From Dysidea avara (lineage: Eukaryota; Porifera; Demospongiae; Dictyoceratida; Dysideidae), in the NCBI RefSeq assembly GCF_963678975.1, contig NC_089274.1, forward strand, positions 7,465,643 through 7,529,642: a stretch of DNA of 64,000 nt, in the 5' to 3' direction. Position numbers and translations under genes: made by a program. The notes under the pieces were generated by a model. The model ran no database searches. It worked only from the letters and a program-made list of their open reading frames with translations, and was not told the DNA's origin. The stretch's first letter is position 1. Every line of letters starts with the position of its first letter. Positions 36,981 through 49,981 of the stretch are shown here, piece after piece.

Positions 36981-39900
36981 CAGTATTTAAAAGTAACTAG
37001 TTACATATTACATATTACTTGCAACAGAACTATTTAGTTACAGTTACATATTACCCATAAAATAAAGTAACTGTAATAATATTACATATTATATTACTTT
37101 GTGTCCACAGCCTTAAGCTGTCACGTGTGAAACTACCACCTCATCACATGACATGATTGCGTTGTTGGACAATGTGCAAATCTTGGTTAAAAGTAGAATA
37201 AGCTTCATTCAGTAGGCCTCGTTACTTTGTTGTGGTTAGGCGTTACTCAGAGGATTACCAACGAGATTAGTAACTTCGTTACTTTTAGTAATAATATTAG
37301 GCCACTACAATGAGATTACTTGTTTCTCATCAGCTTCTCATAGAATCACACATGCGGGCGGGAGGGTTATCTCATTATTTTTTAAGTCATATAAATTGCA
37401 GAAGTTTAATGTAGCTACTACTATAGCTACACTAGAGAATCTATGACAAAACCAATAATAATGGTCTACCTTTTTATTTTAGAATTTTAGGTGTTTGGCG
37501 TGCAGTTCAGAATTCAAATATACTTCAGCTTCTTCACCACAGTAATAACAAGGCTTTCTAAATCAGAGAGTCCTTTAAGAGAACTCCACAGTAGTTAGTA
37601 TACCTTCACCATGCAGTCTTGGGGTGGCATAGGTGGGGACTATTCTACGGAACGGAACGGAACGGAACGGAACGGAATGATGGACTAAACCACGGAACGG
37701 AACGCTTTCTCAAATTGAAGCTTGCAACTTACCATTGCTGAAACTTCCCTTATAAGTTAGCAGTGGCATCTCCAGTGGGTGATTAAACATAAGATAAAAA
37801 GAATTAACGAATCGATTGTGGGTTTTTGTTGGTTGTCATTAGTAACGAAGTATTATTGTGGGATGAGCTGTATCAGTGATGTTCATCCATACGGAAGGGA
37901 ACTTTATGTGAGCTGTTTTTCTTATTTAGACTATAGAAAACAGTCTGGGCCGGTCTTTCAAGTCATAAGTCAGTGTATAAATAAAGCAAGCAGGAAGATA
38001 CTGGTAACAGGAAAGAGCCAGCTGAATTAAAACTTGAAGAATTTTGTGCAGTGTGTGAGGAGCAAATATTTTGGCAGACCGCAAGGAGGGTATATTCTGC
38101 AAACATCACTGAAGTGTATGCATGGAGTTATTTATATATTAACAGCTGGTGCAGTGGACTAATGCCGTATTCAATAGTGAGCTGATTTTATCTGTTGCAC
38201 AATTCAAGGATGTGTCTGACTGCTAGCCTTGAATCAGGCTAAATGCCAAAACTCCAAGATCAGCCAAATCTCTATTATAAGCCGCATGTGAAACCATGCC
38301 CGTAGCCACCAGGCAAACGTGATTTGGACCAGGATGTGTGTAATTTCAATGTATCTCAGTAGTCAGACCTGAAATGGAACACTCACATTAATTACATACC
38401 ACCTAAGAATCCTAGGATTTCTTAAGTGTAACATTTCACATGCTTCACTTCAAACAAAACAGGTTAAATTTGTTCGTCTATTTTCAAGTGATTCCCAGTC
38501 CAGCTGATGCATGAAATTACAATGGGATCACATGTATTTGTTACAGTGCGGGCTGTTCTGTGTTGGATCTACTCTAGAGTTGAGATTTCAAGGTAGACTC
38601 ACTGCCAATGTACTGACACTAGTACTGTTGTAGCATGTTTAAGTGGAGGACAAATGAAATAGTAATGCTAGATTATTTATGTATACAAATTTTTCATAAT
38701 GAAATTGATATCCCATTTTGATTTGTACTTCCACTTTGCAACATATTCAAGAGCAAGAAGCTACCACACTTAATCTCCAACCACTGTCATTAATTAACCA
38801 AGATCTCACTAGTCTGTAATTCACCTTACTGTAGTGATTTTATTGATTCATCTGTATGTTTTCTTCATTTTCCTTTGAAGTTGTACCAAGAGTTCATAAT
38901 AAGGTGGAGAGTGTCTAACTTGAATGCATTCACCAAACACCCTGCTTAAAGTAACACCTCGGCCTTATTTCAGAACAAAGGCTTTACCTTCTTCAGCAAC
39001 ACTAATCAACAGTTTTCTATCCCCCAGTAAAGGTGTTGATTTGATGAAAAGTGAACTTTACGCAGGGTGTTTGTACAGGCCATACTGAGACTTAGACACT
39101 CTCCCCCATACAAATCAGCATTACGAATTCTTGGTTGTACAATATAGGTAAACAAAGATAAGTTTCTCTCCCATCTTATTCTAAGATTTTTATTGACAAG
39201 GAAAATTCAATTATTTGTATACAGGCTCAAAATTGAGAAAATATAAAGTGAATTAATATTATACAGTCAGTTTGCTGTTGGATATTTAATGTCTCCAACC
39301 ACAACAAAAATTTGATGAATCCATGCATCTCATCACTGGTCGTCTGAACATTCTGAAAGTGATACCTCACTCAATCAACCATATATTCTGTTTATTAGAC
39401 TGAATAAAGTCATGATTACCTAAACAATCACTTAATTAATGTTTTATAATTATCCTATTCCATTTTCCTGGAGGTTCCACTGATAAAATGCAATTTCAGC
39501 AATGATAGCAGCTAGCCAAGCTGCAAGTTGATTCAGGAAGCATTCCATTCTATAAAATAGACCCCATCCAGAATTCAACTCAGTACTCAGGCTGAGATAT
39601 CTGACAATAGTCCACTACTCTGTTAATGAATCATTGATGTTCACACAATATAGCCTCCTTGAGGTATCTGAATGTTTGCTCCTCACACACTGCACAAAAT
39701 TCCTTTAGATTCTGCTTAGACTGAGTTGATTCAGCTTGTCACCATACTTGTTTCCTTTGTAGTGTAGCTATACACATACTGATTTATGCCGATTAGAAAG
39801 GCTGGGCCTCAGACTGTACATTCTAAAGTCAAGTAAGTAAAAATAACCCACATACTAGTAAAAACAAGTCATGCATTAAGTTCCCTACTTGATATATCCG

Positions 39901-40716
39901 AAGATGAACACACTGAGTCAGCTATTCCCACAATTATTACTTCGTTACTAATGACAACCAACAAGAACCCACAATCGATCCTTAAATTCGTTTTTATCTT
40001 TCTTGGGGTACGTTTGATTACCTGCTGGAAGTGCCACTGATAACTTGTACAGCAACGGTAAGCTGCAAGCTTCAATCTGAGAAAGCATTCCGTTCCGCAG
40101 TTTAGTCCATCGTTCCGTTCCGTTCCGTTCCGTTCCATTCCGTAGAATAGACCCCACCGGTGGCATATCTTCAGTAGCAGCAGCAAGCAGAAGCTTCCGA
40201 TGCCGTGTTAGCTAGCATCTGCAGGCTGATTAGTCTATTAGGGGAGGGGCTGCTGCAGGCTTGTAACAAAAGAAACACTAGAGCTACTATGACTCTTAGA
40301 GATGATAACCCATTCGTAGACATAGGGTAGGTCACGGTACTAATGCTAATATTCTCATATAGCACTCACTGATGGTGCCTCAGTGGTTGTTGATGCTCTA
40401 GAAAGCATTGGAACCAGCACAATAGTGAAAAAACTCACGAGTAATGTCTGAATCTGCAATAATGAGTTCACATGTACACAAGAAAATTTGATGCGGGCGG
40501 TTGATGAGAAACAAGTTATCTCATTGTAGTAGCCTTACGTCATATTAGACTCGTTACAGTAATTATATTACTTAGGTAACGCGTTACGTTTGTAAGTAAA
40601 GTATCTTGCGTTATATTACCTGTTTTCATAGCGTATTTCGTTATATTACTTTGTTACCACAAAAGTAATAATATTACGTAACGCGTTACATAAGTAACGC
40701 GTTACTCCCAACACTG
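36981..40716. mobile_element. hAT-superfamily element, 3736 bp, composite, downstream of copy B
   Basis: Starts CAGTATTTAAAAGTAACTAG and ends AACGCGTTACTCCCAACACTG (last 20 bases), with subterminal GTAACGCGTTAC iterations. It is flanked by 8-bp TATATTGA (36973-36980 and 40717-40724). Block A keeps the empty site at about 9179-9185. Its 5' subterminal sequence and the GTCCACAGCCTTAAGCTGTC tract match 4000-4020, so it belongs to the same family as the element at 2072-4357. No intact transposase. Confidence 0.88.
37632..40158. mobile_element. Inner long-arm inverted-repeat element with (GGAAC)n ends
   Basis: Nested in the hAT element. The left arm begins GGTGGGGACTATTCTACGG and contains five GGAAC units. 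The right arm is its complement, ending CCGTAGAATAGACCCCACC. Arms share GAAGCTTGCA, ATCGATTGTGGG and TTGGTTGTCATTAGTAACGA over about 285 bp, with further patches (TGCAGTGTGTGAGGAGCAAA at 38046 and its complement at 39675) out to about 500 bp. The centre has a weak LINE-like trace (DLKWNTHINYI near 38370). Confidence 0.78.
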
Positions 40717-40800
40717 TATATTGATATATAGGAAGAAAGAAATGTGATGTTCACACATATGTAGCTCCATGATCTCTTAATATATTTACTGTATATAGAC

Positions 40801-41855
40801 ATGCCTGCCAGGTAGGGGAATCCACATACCAAATTTGAACAAATTTGCCCAAGCTATTTCCAAGATACAAGTGGCCAAAGTTTTGGCTTGTCGTCATAAT
40901 TAATTTTTTCTTCTACTTTTTCTCACACTTTGCAAAATCCACCATAAAACACAAATGTGCACTCTAACCAAGCTGAAGTTTAGCATACTTAAAAGAGCTA
41001 TTAAAGAAAATCTCAGTACCAATTTTGGTGAAAGTTCAATCAAGATTCACGGAGTTATGACCAATTACTCATGTAAACTGAATAGTATCAAACTTCAGTC
41101 ACACCTACAGGGTAAACTGCTTTGAGTAATCTGTAGTTAGAGTAACCATTGTGGGAGTGCCTTTTAAGGTAAAGACTATGGAGATACAATGCAAATACCA
41201 ACAGTGTGTAACAATCGCACAATCGAATTTTGTTAATAAAGAACACTTAAGTGCCACACACTACTTATAAGAATGAGCTGAAATTGGTGCATAGGTGGAA
41301 TAATCATTGTAGAATAGCTTTAGAATAAAACCAATGCAAAACTTCAATGCTTGTCCAAAAAAGAGCTCACTTTACAAAAGTCTCATAAGTAGAATATGCA
41401 TGTACTATCTGGGAACCACACTGTGTAAGAATGACAAACAACTTATTGAACTGTATACAGAGGAGAGCAGCTAGATTTTCTGTTAACTGTTATTCAAAAT
41501 ACCAGAGAGTTACAAGTATGTTACAGCAACTTCATTGGTCCACCTTATATGACAGAAGAAACCAGCTAAAAGTGATGATGATGTACAAAATAATTCATGG
41601 ACTTGTCTATATCCAGCAAAACTTGCCCCTAACATACTCCAACCCTAAAAACAACAACATCTCCCAAGGCCATTCCTATAAGTTCATCCAGCCAGCCACC
41701 AGGGTTGATTGTTGCAAATACTTATTTTTCCCAGCAACAATTGGTATGTGGAACAAACAGTCTACCAATATCAGTAGTTAGGACAAAATTTTCAAGGACA
41801 AATAATCTAATTAATTTGTACATTGAGTTCTATACAAATATGATAATGATAATAA
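40801..41855 (+). mobile_element. Sequence private to block B, with LINE 3' end
   Basis: The 41390-41790 part encodes a typical LINE C-terminus: CIQRRAARFSVNCYSKYQ, VTSMLQQLHWSTLYDRR, LKVMMMYKIIHGLV and FFPATIGMWN. It ends in a GATAATGATAATAA tail, after which block A homology resumes. The upstream 600 bases have no recognisable content. Confidence 0.72.
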
Positions 41856-41937
41856 CCACTGAGTTTTATACTGTGAAAACCACATATGCTCAATCGAGAT
41901 ACTCCAATAGTGCAGTCACCCTGTTAGAAGAATATTC

Positions 41938-42345
41938 AGTAAGTAGCAAGCCATCCTGTAGAGAGTTCAGCTATAAAAATGTCAACTTGTAGAGAGTTCA
42001 ATTATATCACCATGTAGAGAGTTCAGCTTTAAACAAACCACCCTGTAGAGAGTTAAAATACACGACAAGTTAACCTAGAGAGCTCAGGCCATGCTATAAA
42101 GAGTTCAGTCATAACATGTCACCATGTAGGCAGTTCAGCTACAAAAATTCACCATGTCAAATTACAAGTCACCTCATAGAGAGATCAGCTACAATCAAGT
42201 CACTGAATAGTGAGTTCAGCTACAAACAAGTCACCCTATAGAGAGATCAGCTACGTATATACAATCAAGTCACCATGTAGAGAGTTCAGCTACAATCAAG
42301 TCACCATGTAGCAAGTTTAGCCACAAATAAGTCCCGTTGAAAAAC
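41938..42345 (+). repeat. Minisatellite, block B counterpart
   Basis: Same CACCATGTAGAGAGTTCAGC-type units as 10379-10866, with about two or three fewer copies. Confidence 0.86.
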
Positions 42346-45300
42346 AATAAATTATGTATATGTATATGTACATACAAAAAAAGTTTTAAAATTACACATT
42401 TAGTCAAATGCACATCTTTATAAAAAAAAACAATTAAAAAGGAAGCTTTAAAGCTAGACTCCAGTGTATGCTATTACAAAAGAAGTGATATCTAATTAAA
42501 CCCAAACAGCCAAGCCATGGTGTAGCACCCAAGTGAAAAATATGTGAAATCAAAGGTGGCGGCCAAGAATGGCTAAAATGATGTTAATTCCTTTCATCAT
42601 TACAGCCATTTCTTGACCGTCACAATTGATTTCATATTATTTTTCACCCTGGCTTTTAAAGCTTGGCTGTTTTGGCTTAGACGTTGTTTTCACTGAGCAT
42701 TTTAGAACACTAGTAGAAGCTCATTACGACTTGTGTATACATGCATGACTGTTAGCTGCAATTTGCATTGTTCTAAGTGAGGTCATTTCAGACAATCAGG
42801 AGGACCGATACATTGGCATGGTAGAGATTGATCGATAGATTAGTTGTACAAGAATTTAATGTTTTAAAAGCAAATGAGAAGGTAACTAAATATCCTAAAG
42901 AGCTATATAGAAAGGAATTATGATCCATACCTATGTATATGGTGTATATATGTAACTGATGAGTCAAGTATCCAAGATGAAATCCAAACCCACAGTCATT
43001 CTACAATAGTGACTATGAGACTGTGGAGAAAGTGACATTATATGTACATTTCTTATATATAAACAATTCTCTATTTGTTCATGACTCATGTTGTGTCAAC
43101 ATTGTGTAATAGTTGTACTTTGGCAGTATGTGAACCTTTACATTTTCCCATTCTGAAGTGGTCCTGCACAGCAGTCCTACGACTGTTGTCATTTATAGGT
43201 TCCAGATGTCTGGTGAATAAACCTCCAGTGACAGACACAGTGTTTGGAAGTCTTTAAAACAGGCTTGCTGTGTGCCGAAACAGTTAAATATAAATTAGCT
43301 ACCAATACGTATACATTAGAGGATAGTAAATCATTCTTGCCACATAAGTCATGACCCATATTAGACATCTTTACCTATAATAATGTAAAGCATGTTGCAG
43401 GGCATAAATGAATGCATGTGTATCACTTTGTAGTTATCTAAGTTGAGGTTTGAAGTCTCTGAGTGGCTGTAATTTACTATTGGCTTGTAGTGTACATGCA
43501 AATTCACATCACAAATACAGCTATTCATAAACAATCTAAGCATACTGTATACAAACACTTATACCTTGTGATTTTTGTGCCTTTTCATAGTTTTCAGTGG
43601 TTGCTATTTCACAAGCAAGGGTGTAAAGCAGAAATTAACAACATGAAGATGGATTGATGAGGCAATGTTAGAATAATTTTGGGAATGTTAAAATTTTGGT
43701 ATAGTAAAAATAATTAGAAAATATTCTTGAATAATTGGATGCCTTCTAAGAGTAATTGGTACAAAGTTAATTGCAAATATCTTGTCTGAAACACTCCAAG
43801 GATATAAATTAAAATACTCTAATAGAGCAGTCGTTTATACTTTAATAAAACAGTCAGATTCAGGTTTGTAATCTAATAATATTATAGCAGTCATTTTGTT
43901 ATGGAGAAAGTAGACTGTACTATGTAATGCATGAAGGTAGATAATATCTGCAGTGTAAGGAAGCCATGTTCTCACAATCAATGAAAATGCTTGGGTGTGA
44001 CTGCTGTTGTGTATGGGGTTTACAAGCCAATATGAATCATCATCTTTAACAGGGGAGATCATCACCTGAAGTGCAATGAAAACACTTGTGAAGTGTAAAT
44101 ACTCCCCATAGGCAGTCTTATGATAAATTTACATCAGTTGGCAAAACATGTAGACATATACTCTAGATGTATCTTGGAGCGTACCCTTACTTGATGCTTC
44201 CCAATATTACTAGCTACTTAGTTACTGATACAGTGGTGATCTTGTGGTTGTGAAATTCAAACCTACATTTCATCTTCTAACAATAGAATTCCTTTAGTAC
44301 ATTGCCCGGCATAAATGTGCTTACGTTGTTATTTTTCACGAGAATTACATAACATAATATGGAGACTCTATCAAGATACAGAGCACGAGAAAAGGCCTAT
44401 TAGCAAATCCATCTGGAATTCCTTTCTGGTGTCTGGCTACTAAACCAGTTATATGACTGAACTTATATGCATGTGGTTGTTGAGAAGAACACTCAAATAA
44501 AGATCTATACCCAATTTTTGAAGTATGCATTTGTGATATTGATGGATGCCCATCCTGTTGGACAGTTAGTACCAGTGACGTTAGCATCTTATTCTAACTA
44601 CCCAATAGTCCACTGGATTCTAAAGACATTTCACAATATATCTGTAAGAGATACAAATTAAATTATAATATTGATATTTTCATAAACTGGTAGCTGCATA
44701 TGTATATAGAAGAGCAGATACGTACTAAATACTCATAATCTTGCATAATATAATACACCAGATATGTCTCTGTAGTGCTATCATAACTTATAATTGGCAA
44801 TATAAATTTTCTAATTCATAATATGATCAAATCCTACACAACAAAAATAGTGTTCCAATACTACCCATACTGACTCCATATTTAGTCAGTATTGAAACTG
44901 AGTCAAAAAGTCCCTATAACGAGAGAAAATGGACCACAAATCTATAAATGACTCAAATGCAATTCAGTATTGAGGCCTGTGGTCTGATTAAATACAGACA
45001 GTATTTATTATATGAATTATTCTGTGCTAACCGGCAGTCATCACATATCAAGGATCACTTTTCTTGATGAACCATTCCAGGTAACTACATTATTAAAAGA
45101 CCTTGCTGGTTCCATCCCAAAATTTATTTCTTGCTTCTGTAGCTGAGCAGCTAACTGCTAAGAGCACAACAGACAAGATCAGGCAGTACATAGCCATCAT
45201 CATTGCTCAGGTTTGGAAAGCATGTGCATATTTTGCACATGTTCCTTTTGTACTTGACTGTAAATATATTGGCTATCACCACAGGGGTAATATTGGTGAA

Positions 45301-46867
45301 AAGAATTTACGAATCTACAAGGAGTTTATAAATCTGAATATGGTGGCACATTCAGAGGAAGCCACAGGAATAATTATCAACTGCTGCAGCAACATTAATT
45401 TTGTTCTTATTGTGCTATCAAATAGCTAATCCGACAAGTTAATGTGTTACACTATAATATTCTCAATAGTACCTTGGTGTATTATTATGAAATACATCAA
45501 ACAATTATCGAATAGAATTAGTATTACACTTTAGGTTCCTCAACAAAATTCTGCAATACTAATTTGATTAACTAAAATAGTGTGGACTGGTGTATTTCTA
45601 TTGGAGGTAAATGTCCGACTTGACAACTAGTGTTACCATAGTGATATATGCCCCATAGCAACAATATGTTCTTAGCAATGGTTGCTAGGTAACTTTTGCT
45701 GAGGTAAATGTCACCTTGGGACCATAGCAATGGTTGCTAAGTGTGATCAGTCTTTTGCAGTAGTTATTTTTGAATTTTTGTTGCTTAGTAACAGTTACTA
45801 TGGTTGTCAGATTAATTTGCAATAGGACAGATGGCTGTTCACACTATTAATCCCGAATACCACAGCCATATCCGTCCTATTACATATACTAATTATAAGG
45901 CATTTTGCACTATCAAAATGTTATTTAACAAAAATTTAATAATTAATTATATCTGTCAATTCTGCTCTTTGTCTACTTTCAACTGTGACATTTGAATTCT
46001 TTTGGAAAGTTTTATTACTCATTTAGAGGAACATGTAGTGATGCCATCAACATTATCAGTACTGATCAGCTATCTGTGTACTATATTTTAAAGTTATATA
46101 CTTGTACAAACACTGTGAAACTCTCTAGAAGAATTATACACACTGTCTATGAGGTCTACAATAATAACATTCATTTGTACATAATTATATACCATTATAT
46201 ACCTTTATCTGTTAGACTGTTACAGTCAATAGTTTTTGGTGCATAACTGAACTTACTGATTCTATAGTAAAGTCGGTTATATAATAACATGCCATGGTTA
46301 AATGAATCACTACAAGAGCTCTATATACGTATAGCTACCACTTCAAGATTTGAATTTCTTTTGGGTATTTCCATTAATCTAGTTGTCATTGTAGCCATAC
46401 AGTGTAGTATTATAGTCATTTCGTCAAATGTATGAGCTATATATCTACCACATGCATATGCAGTTAAGTTGTCTACACGCTGTATAGGTCCATAGGATCA
46501 AGTCCACAGTTTTACATACAAATTTATTACCACACCATAATGATGAGATCAACATACAGTAGTGTAATTCATGGGGTACCAATTAACTATGCGCTATTAT
46601 AATTTAGCAGGGCAATTAATAGTCATTAGTTTACTATCATCTTATGATATCCAGTTTGGCACTTGTTTTACTGTTATCATAACAGCAAAACAAATGCCTA
46701 ACTGCATGGTTAGTGATTATCCTTTAGCTGCATGCATGGCAAGAAGTATATCCTTATGATGCAAGAGTGCATGTGCATTTGTTTTAGGGGGCAAGGTAAT
46801 GCTGTAAGCGTAATTATATGCAGTATATACTATTCTGTTGATAATTATGTGCTCTAATAGAACAGTC
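42346..46867. other. Intergenic; duplicated to about 44620, then unique
   Basis: The first part matches 10867-13400. Beyond 44640 there is one open frame at 45103-45429 (108 aa, no recognised motif, no homologue in the window). I do not call it a gene. A dispersed repeat lies at 45606-45830. Confidence 0.5.
45606..45830 (+). repeat. Dispersed repeat rich in GTTGCTAGGTAAC-type words (copy 1)
   Basis: Contains ATGTCCGACTTGACAAC, then TTACCATAG, CATAGCAACA, GGTTGCTAGGTAAC, CATAGCAATGGTTGCTAAG and GTAACAGTTACTATGG. A reverse-orientation copy lies at 61680-61925. Confidence 0.72.
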
Positions 46868-48574
46868 TATATTGTATGTAGAGACCCACAATGCTCTTCT
46901 ACCACCTGCAGCTTGTAAGATAGCTCAGCAAGCTGAGCTGCTTCAGTCTATCAGTAATTATTCAAAAACTTTAAGATTTACTATTGTTGCAGAAGCTGCA
47001 AAGGTATGTGAGTTGTTTATAATAGCATCACCTTGTCTGTATAATGTTTATGAGGTATTTCATGTGAATATATCAGTTTGTCCAGTTGGATTCACTTTAC
47101 AAAATGGAGTATGTGATTGCGATCCTTATCTTAGTAACAGTAGCATGCACATTGACACATGTTACATTGATCAATCAACTATCACACATCCTGCTAACAC
47201 TTGGATAACTGCTCATAATTAATTTAATAACACTAAATATTTAATATCAAATAATTGTCCAATGGATTACTGTCTACCACACTCATCACATCTTAATTTA
47301 CTTAATCCTGATTTACAGTGTCAGTTTAATAGGATTGGTATCTTGTGTTCACGGTGTCAACATTCACTTAGTATAGTATTTGGATCATCAAGGTGTATAC
47401 ACTGTACTAATATACATATTCTCATCACTATCATAGTTATACTTGCTGGAATTGTTTTGGTAGTCTTACTTTATCTTCTCAACCTCACAGTCACTAATGG
47501 AACTATCAATGGAATAATATTTTATGCTAACATCATTAGCATTAATGACTCTGTATTACTAGTAGATAATAATGTGCTTAAACCACTCAGAGTGTTTATT
47601 TCTTTTGCCAACTTGGATTTGGGAATTGAGACATGCTTTCATAGTGGAATGGATGGATATGCTAAGATGTTTTGCAGTTGTTCTTCCCTCTCTATCTCAT
47701 AGTCATTGCTGTTTTGATTATTGTAGCAAGTCGTTATTCTTCTAGAATACTACGATGGACATATACTAGATCTCTTCCTGTACTAGCTACATTGTTTCTG
47801 CTATCCTACACTAGTGTTCTCAGAGCTGTATTAACAGTCTTGTTCTCTTATTCTACCATAACTCGACTACCAAGTGGTGATCAACAGTCAATGTGGTCTA
47901 TTGATGCCAGTGTTCCATTGTTTGGCTTAAAGTTTACCATACTGTTCATCACATGTCTTGTCTTATTCTTACCACTAATTCCTTTCAACATCATTTTGTT
48001 GTTTACAAGATACTTATCACAGTTTAGGATAATAAATCAGTTTAAACCTTTACTGGATGCATTTCAAGGATCATACAAAGACAATACTATTACTGGGTTA
48101 GGGTACATCTCATTTTGAGAAGTGTATTCTTCAGTTTTTATGAACTGCAAATAAAACCCAGATTAATATTCTCAGCTGTTATCCTAATCCTGCTTTCTGG
48201 TTACCATGGATATATTCATCCAAATAAGAACAAACTTGTTAACATTCAAGAACTCTCATTACTACTAAACCTCACCATAATGTATGCAGTATCCTATCAG
48301 GGTAGTGGTAGTGTTTTCTCTACTGTCACAAATGTCATGATCAGTTTGACTTTTATTCAGTTTTGTACAATTGTGTTCTATCATTTCCTCACCTACACAT
48401 GTCACTGTAATGTAGCGATTACATTGCAAACTGCAAAGAAGAACATGATGAAGTGTATTACATAAGATGAAGAGTATGATTCACAACATGTTATTGTATT
48501 ACTTGATATTCCTGAACGTACACACAACTACAAAGAATATTGTGAAGGATTTGTTAGTGATGACTATAAATAAA
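46868..48574 (+). pseudogene. 5'-truncated beta-helix/multi-TM protein pseudogene
   Basis: Homologous to the C-terminal two fifths of the minus-strand gene at 49982-53487, in opposite orientation. It starts within the end of the ectodomain (ETHNALLPPAACKIAQQ), includes the Cys-rich motif (RIGILCSRCQHSL) and membrane segments, and ends SDDYK. Lesions against its partner: a TAA at 47220-47222 where the partner has TAC, a 1-nt loss near 47672 (KMFLQLFF region), and a 1-nt loss near 48088 (YKDKCYYWVG region). The last 30 codons include another stop at 48463-48465. No signal peptide or beta-helix part exists upstream. Confidence 0.85.
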
Positions 48575-48588
48575 TGAATAAGCATACA

Positions 48589-49674
48589 ATTTTTAAACCT
48601 TTTGCTTCTGCATGCATTTGTAGATGCGCTGTATATACATAGCTTAAAGTATAAGTGTTTATAGTTGTGGGGGTTGCAATGGTAGAGATTGTCATCACTA
48701 ACAAGTTGTGGGGGTTGCAATGGTAGAGATTGAATTACTGGTATAGCATATGAATATTTGTTTGATTAATAAAATGTCTCGTAAAATGCAGTGGCGGATA
48801 CAGGGGGGTTACAATGGTTTCACTTGAAACCCCCTCAAATATATTTTATGATTTGGGTGGGTGATAAAATTCCCAAGAGTTATAATATTGGGACTTTATA
48901 CATTTGCCTTTGAAATCACTGAAAATGCCCACTACGGCATTTAAACATGTTAAGTGTCTCTAAAAATAATCATCGTTTCAAATTAAGGCCTGAGATTCAC
49001 AATGTTGTGGAGTGATTTTTGCTGATTCATTGGAGTTAGGTATTGTGCATCAGTGATACAATGCTACAATAATGTATAGCTCTCTCCTGTATGTTTTGTA
49101 TACATATATACTGTTATTATTATTATTATCAATTTTTGTCAAATGACAAGGGTTACACAGAAGGCTGGGCCTGCAAATATGCTCCCCACAAGTACATACA
49201 AACAACAGAACAAAGACACAAGGACAATACGCTAATTCAATAGCAATACAAGTAAACAGAAAAAGATACAGGAGTACTAGGACAATATACACTAACACAA
49301 AATAACACAAAAGAAATCATTTGAGGGCAGCACAGATACTGTGTACACATCACTGTATCATTGCCACACCAATGATGTACTGGCACTTAGCTACTGGTGG
49401 CCTCTAATTATGATGCCATTATTGTGTTATATCTGTCACTATTGTGCCATATTGAGTTGGATTTGAAATCATAATTGTTTTGATCGTGCCTTCACCACCT
49501 AGTCTGCATAGCCTCACCGGGGGGTTGTTGTGTTGGTGTGTTTATTTGGTTGTATGTTACCAGGTCCTAGTAATAATAAATAATAATTATATCATTCTTA
49601 AACAGTTTATATTATTTCAACATTTGTAATAAGTAGTACTTGTAGAACGTAACTACACACTATAGTTTTTGTTT
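48589..49674. other. Spacer between the inverted gene pair; repeat relics
   Basis: Contains a hAT-like terminus CAGTGGCGGATACAGGGGGG (48789-48808), a TTATTATTATTATTATC run (49111-49127) that looks like the reversed tail of a retroposon, and a (AAT)n tail near 49569. No gene. Confidence 0.5.
48664..48732. repeat. Two-copy direct repeat, 41-bp period
   Basis: GTTGTGGGGGTTGCAATGGT, followed in both copies by AGAGATTG, occurs at 48664 and again 41 bases later. Confidence 0.85.
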
Positions 49675-49836
49675 CATTATTATTAACACTTTACAGTGAC
49701 CAGTACTGAAGGTCTGACAGCAACATGTGCTACAGCCTTAGGATTACCTAACCTTATTTCAAGGACTTAAACTCAATGGCTTGACTTAGCGGCTGATAAA
49801 GTGTAACAGAAAAGGGGCCAAAGTAAGGAAAAAAGT
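49675..49836 (-). mobile_element. SINE 3' part, minus strand
   Basis: The reverse complement matches 55528-55692 over about 160 bases at roughly 85-90% by eye (CCTTACTTTGGCCCCTTTTC, GGTTAGGTAATCC, TGTCAGACCTTCAG), ending in TTAATAATAATG. Confidence 0.8.
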
Positions 49837-49981
49837 ATTACATGATGCAATCTGAAACATCACTTGCGATGATATCATCACTTCTACTTCATTTAAAAGT
49901 AAATGCAGGTAAAGTCAAACACTATATGCATCAGTCAGTTACAAAATGAGCAATTATTATTGTATGATATACAGCTGGTTA

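Larger units (their letters stand above)
30640..44640 (+). repeat. Segmental duplication, block B
   Basis: Partner of block A. The left limit of comparison is set by the window start, because block A runs off the edge, so the duplication may reach further left and include the promoter at 30000-30283. The right limit is near 44620, where both blocks end after a shared CCCAATAG tract. Confidence 0.88.

Noticed and set aside
45103-45429. 108-codon open frame
   Set aside because: No motif, no homologue in the window and no splice signals; chance length is plausible in this DNA.
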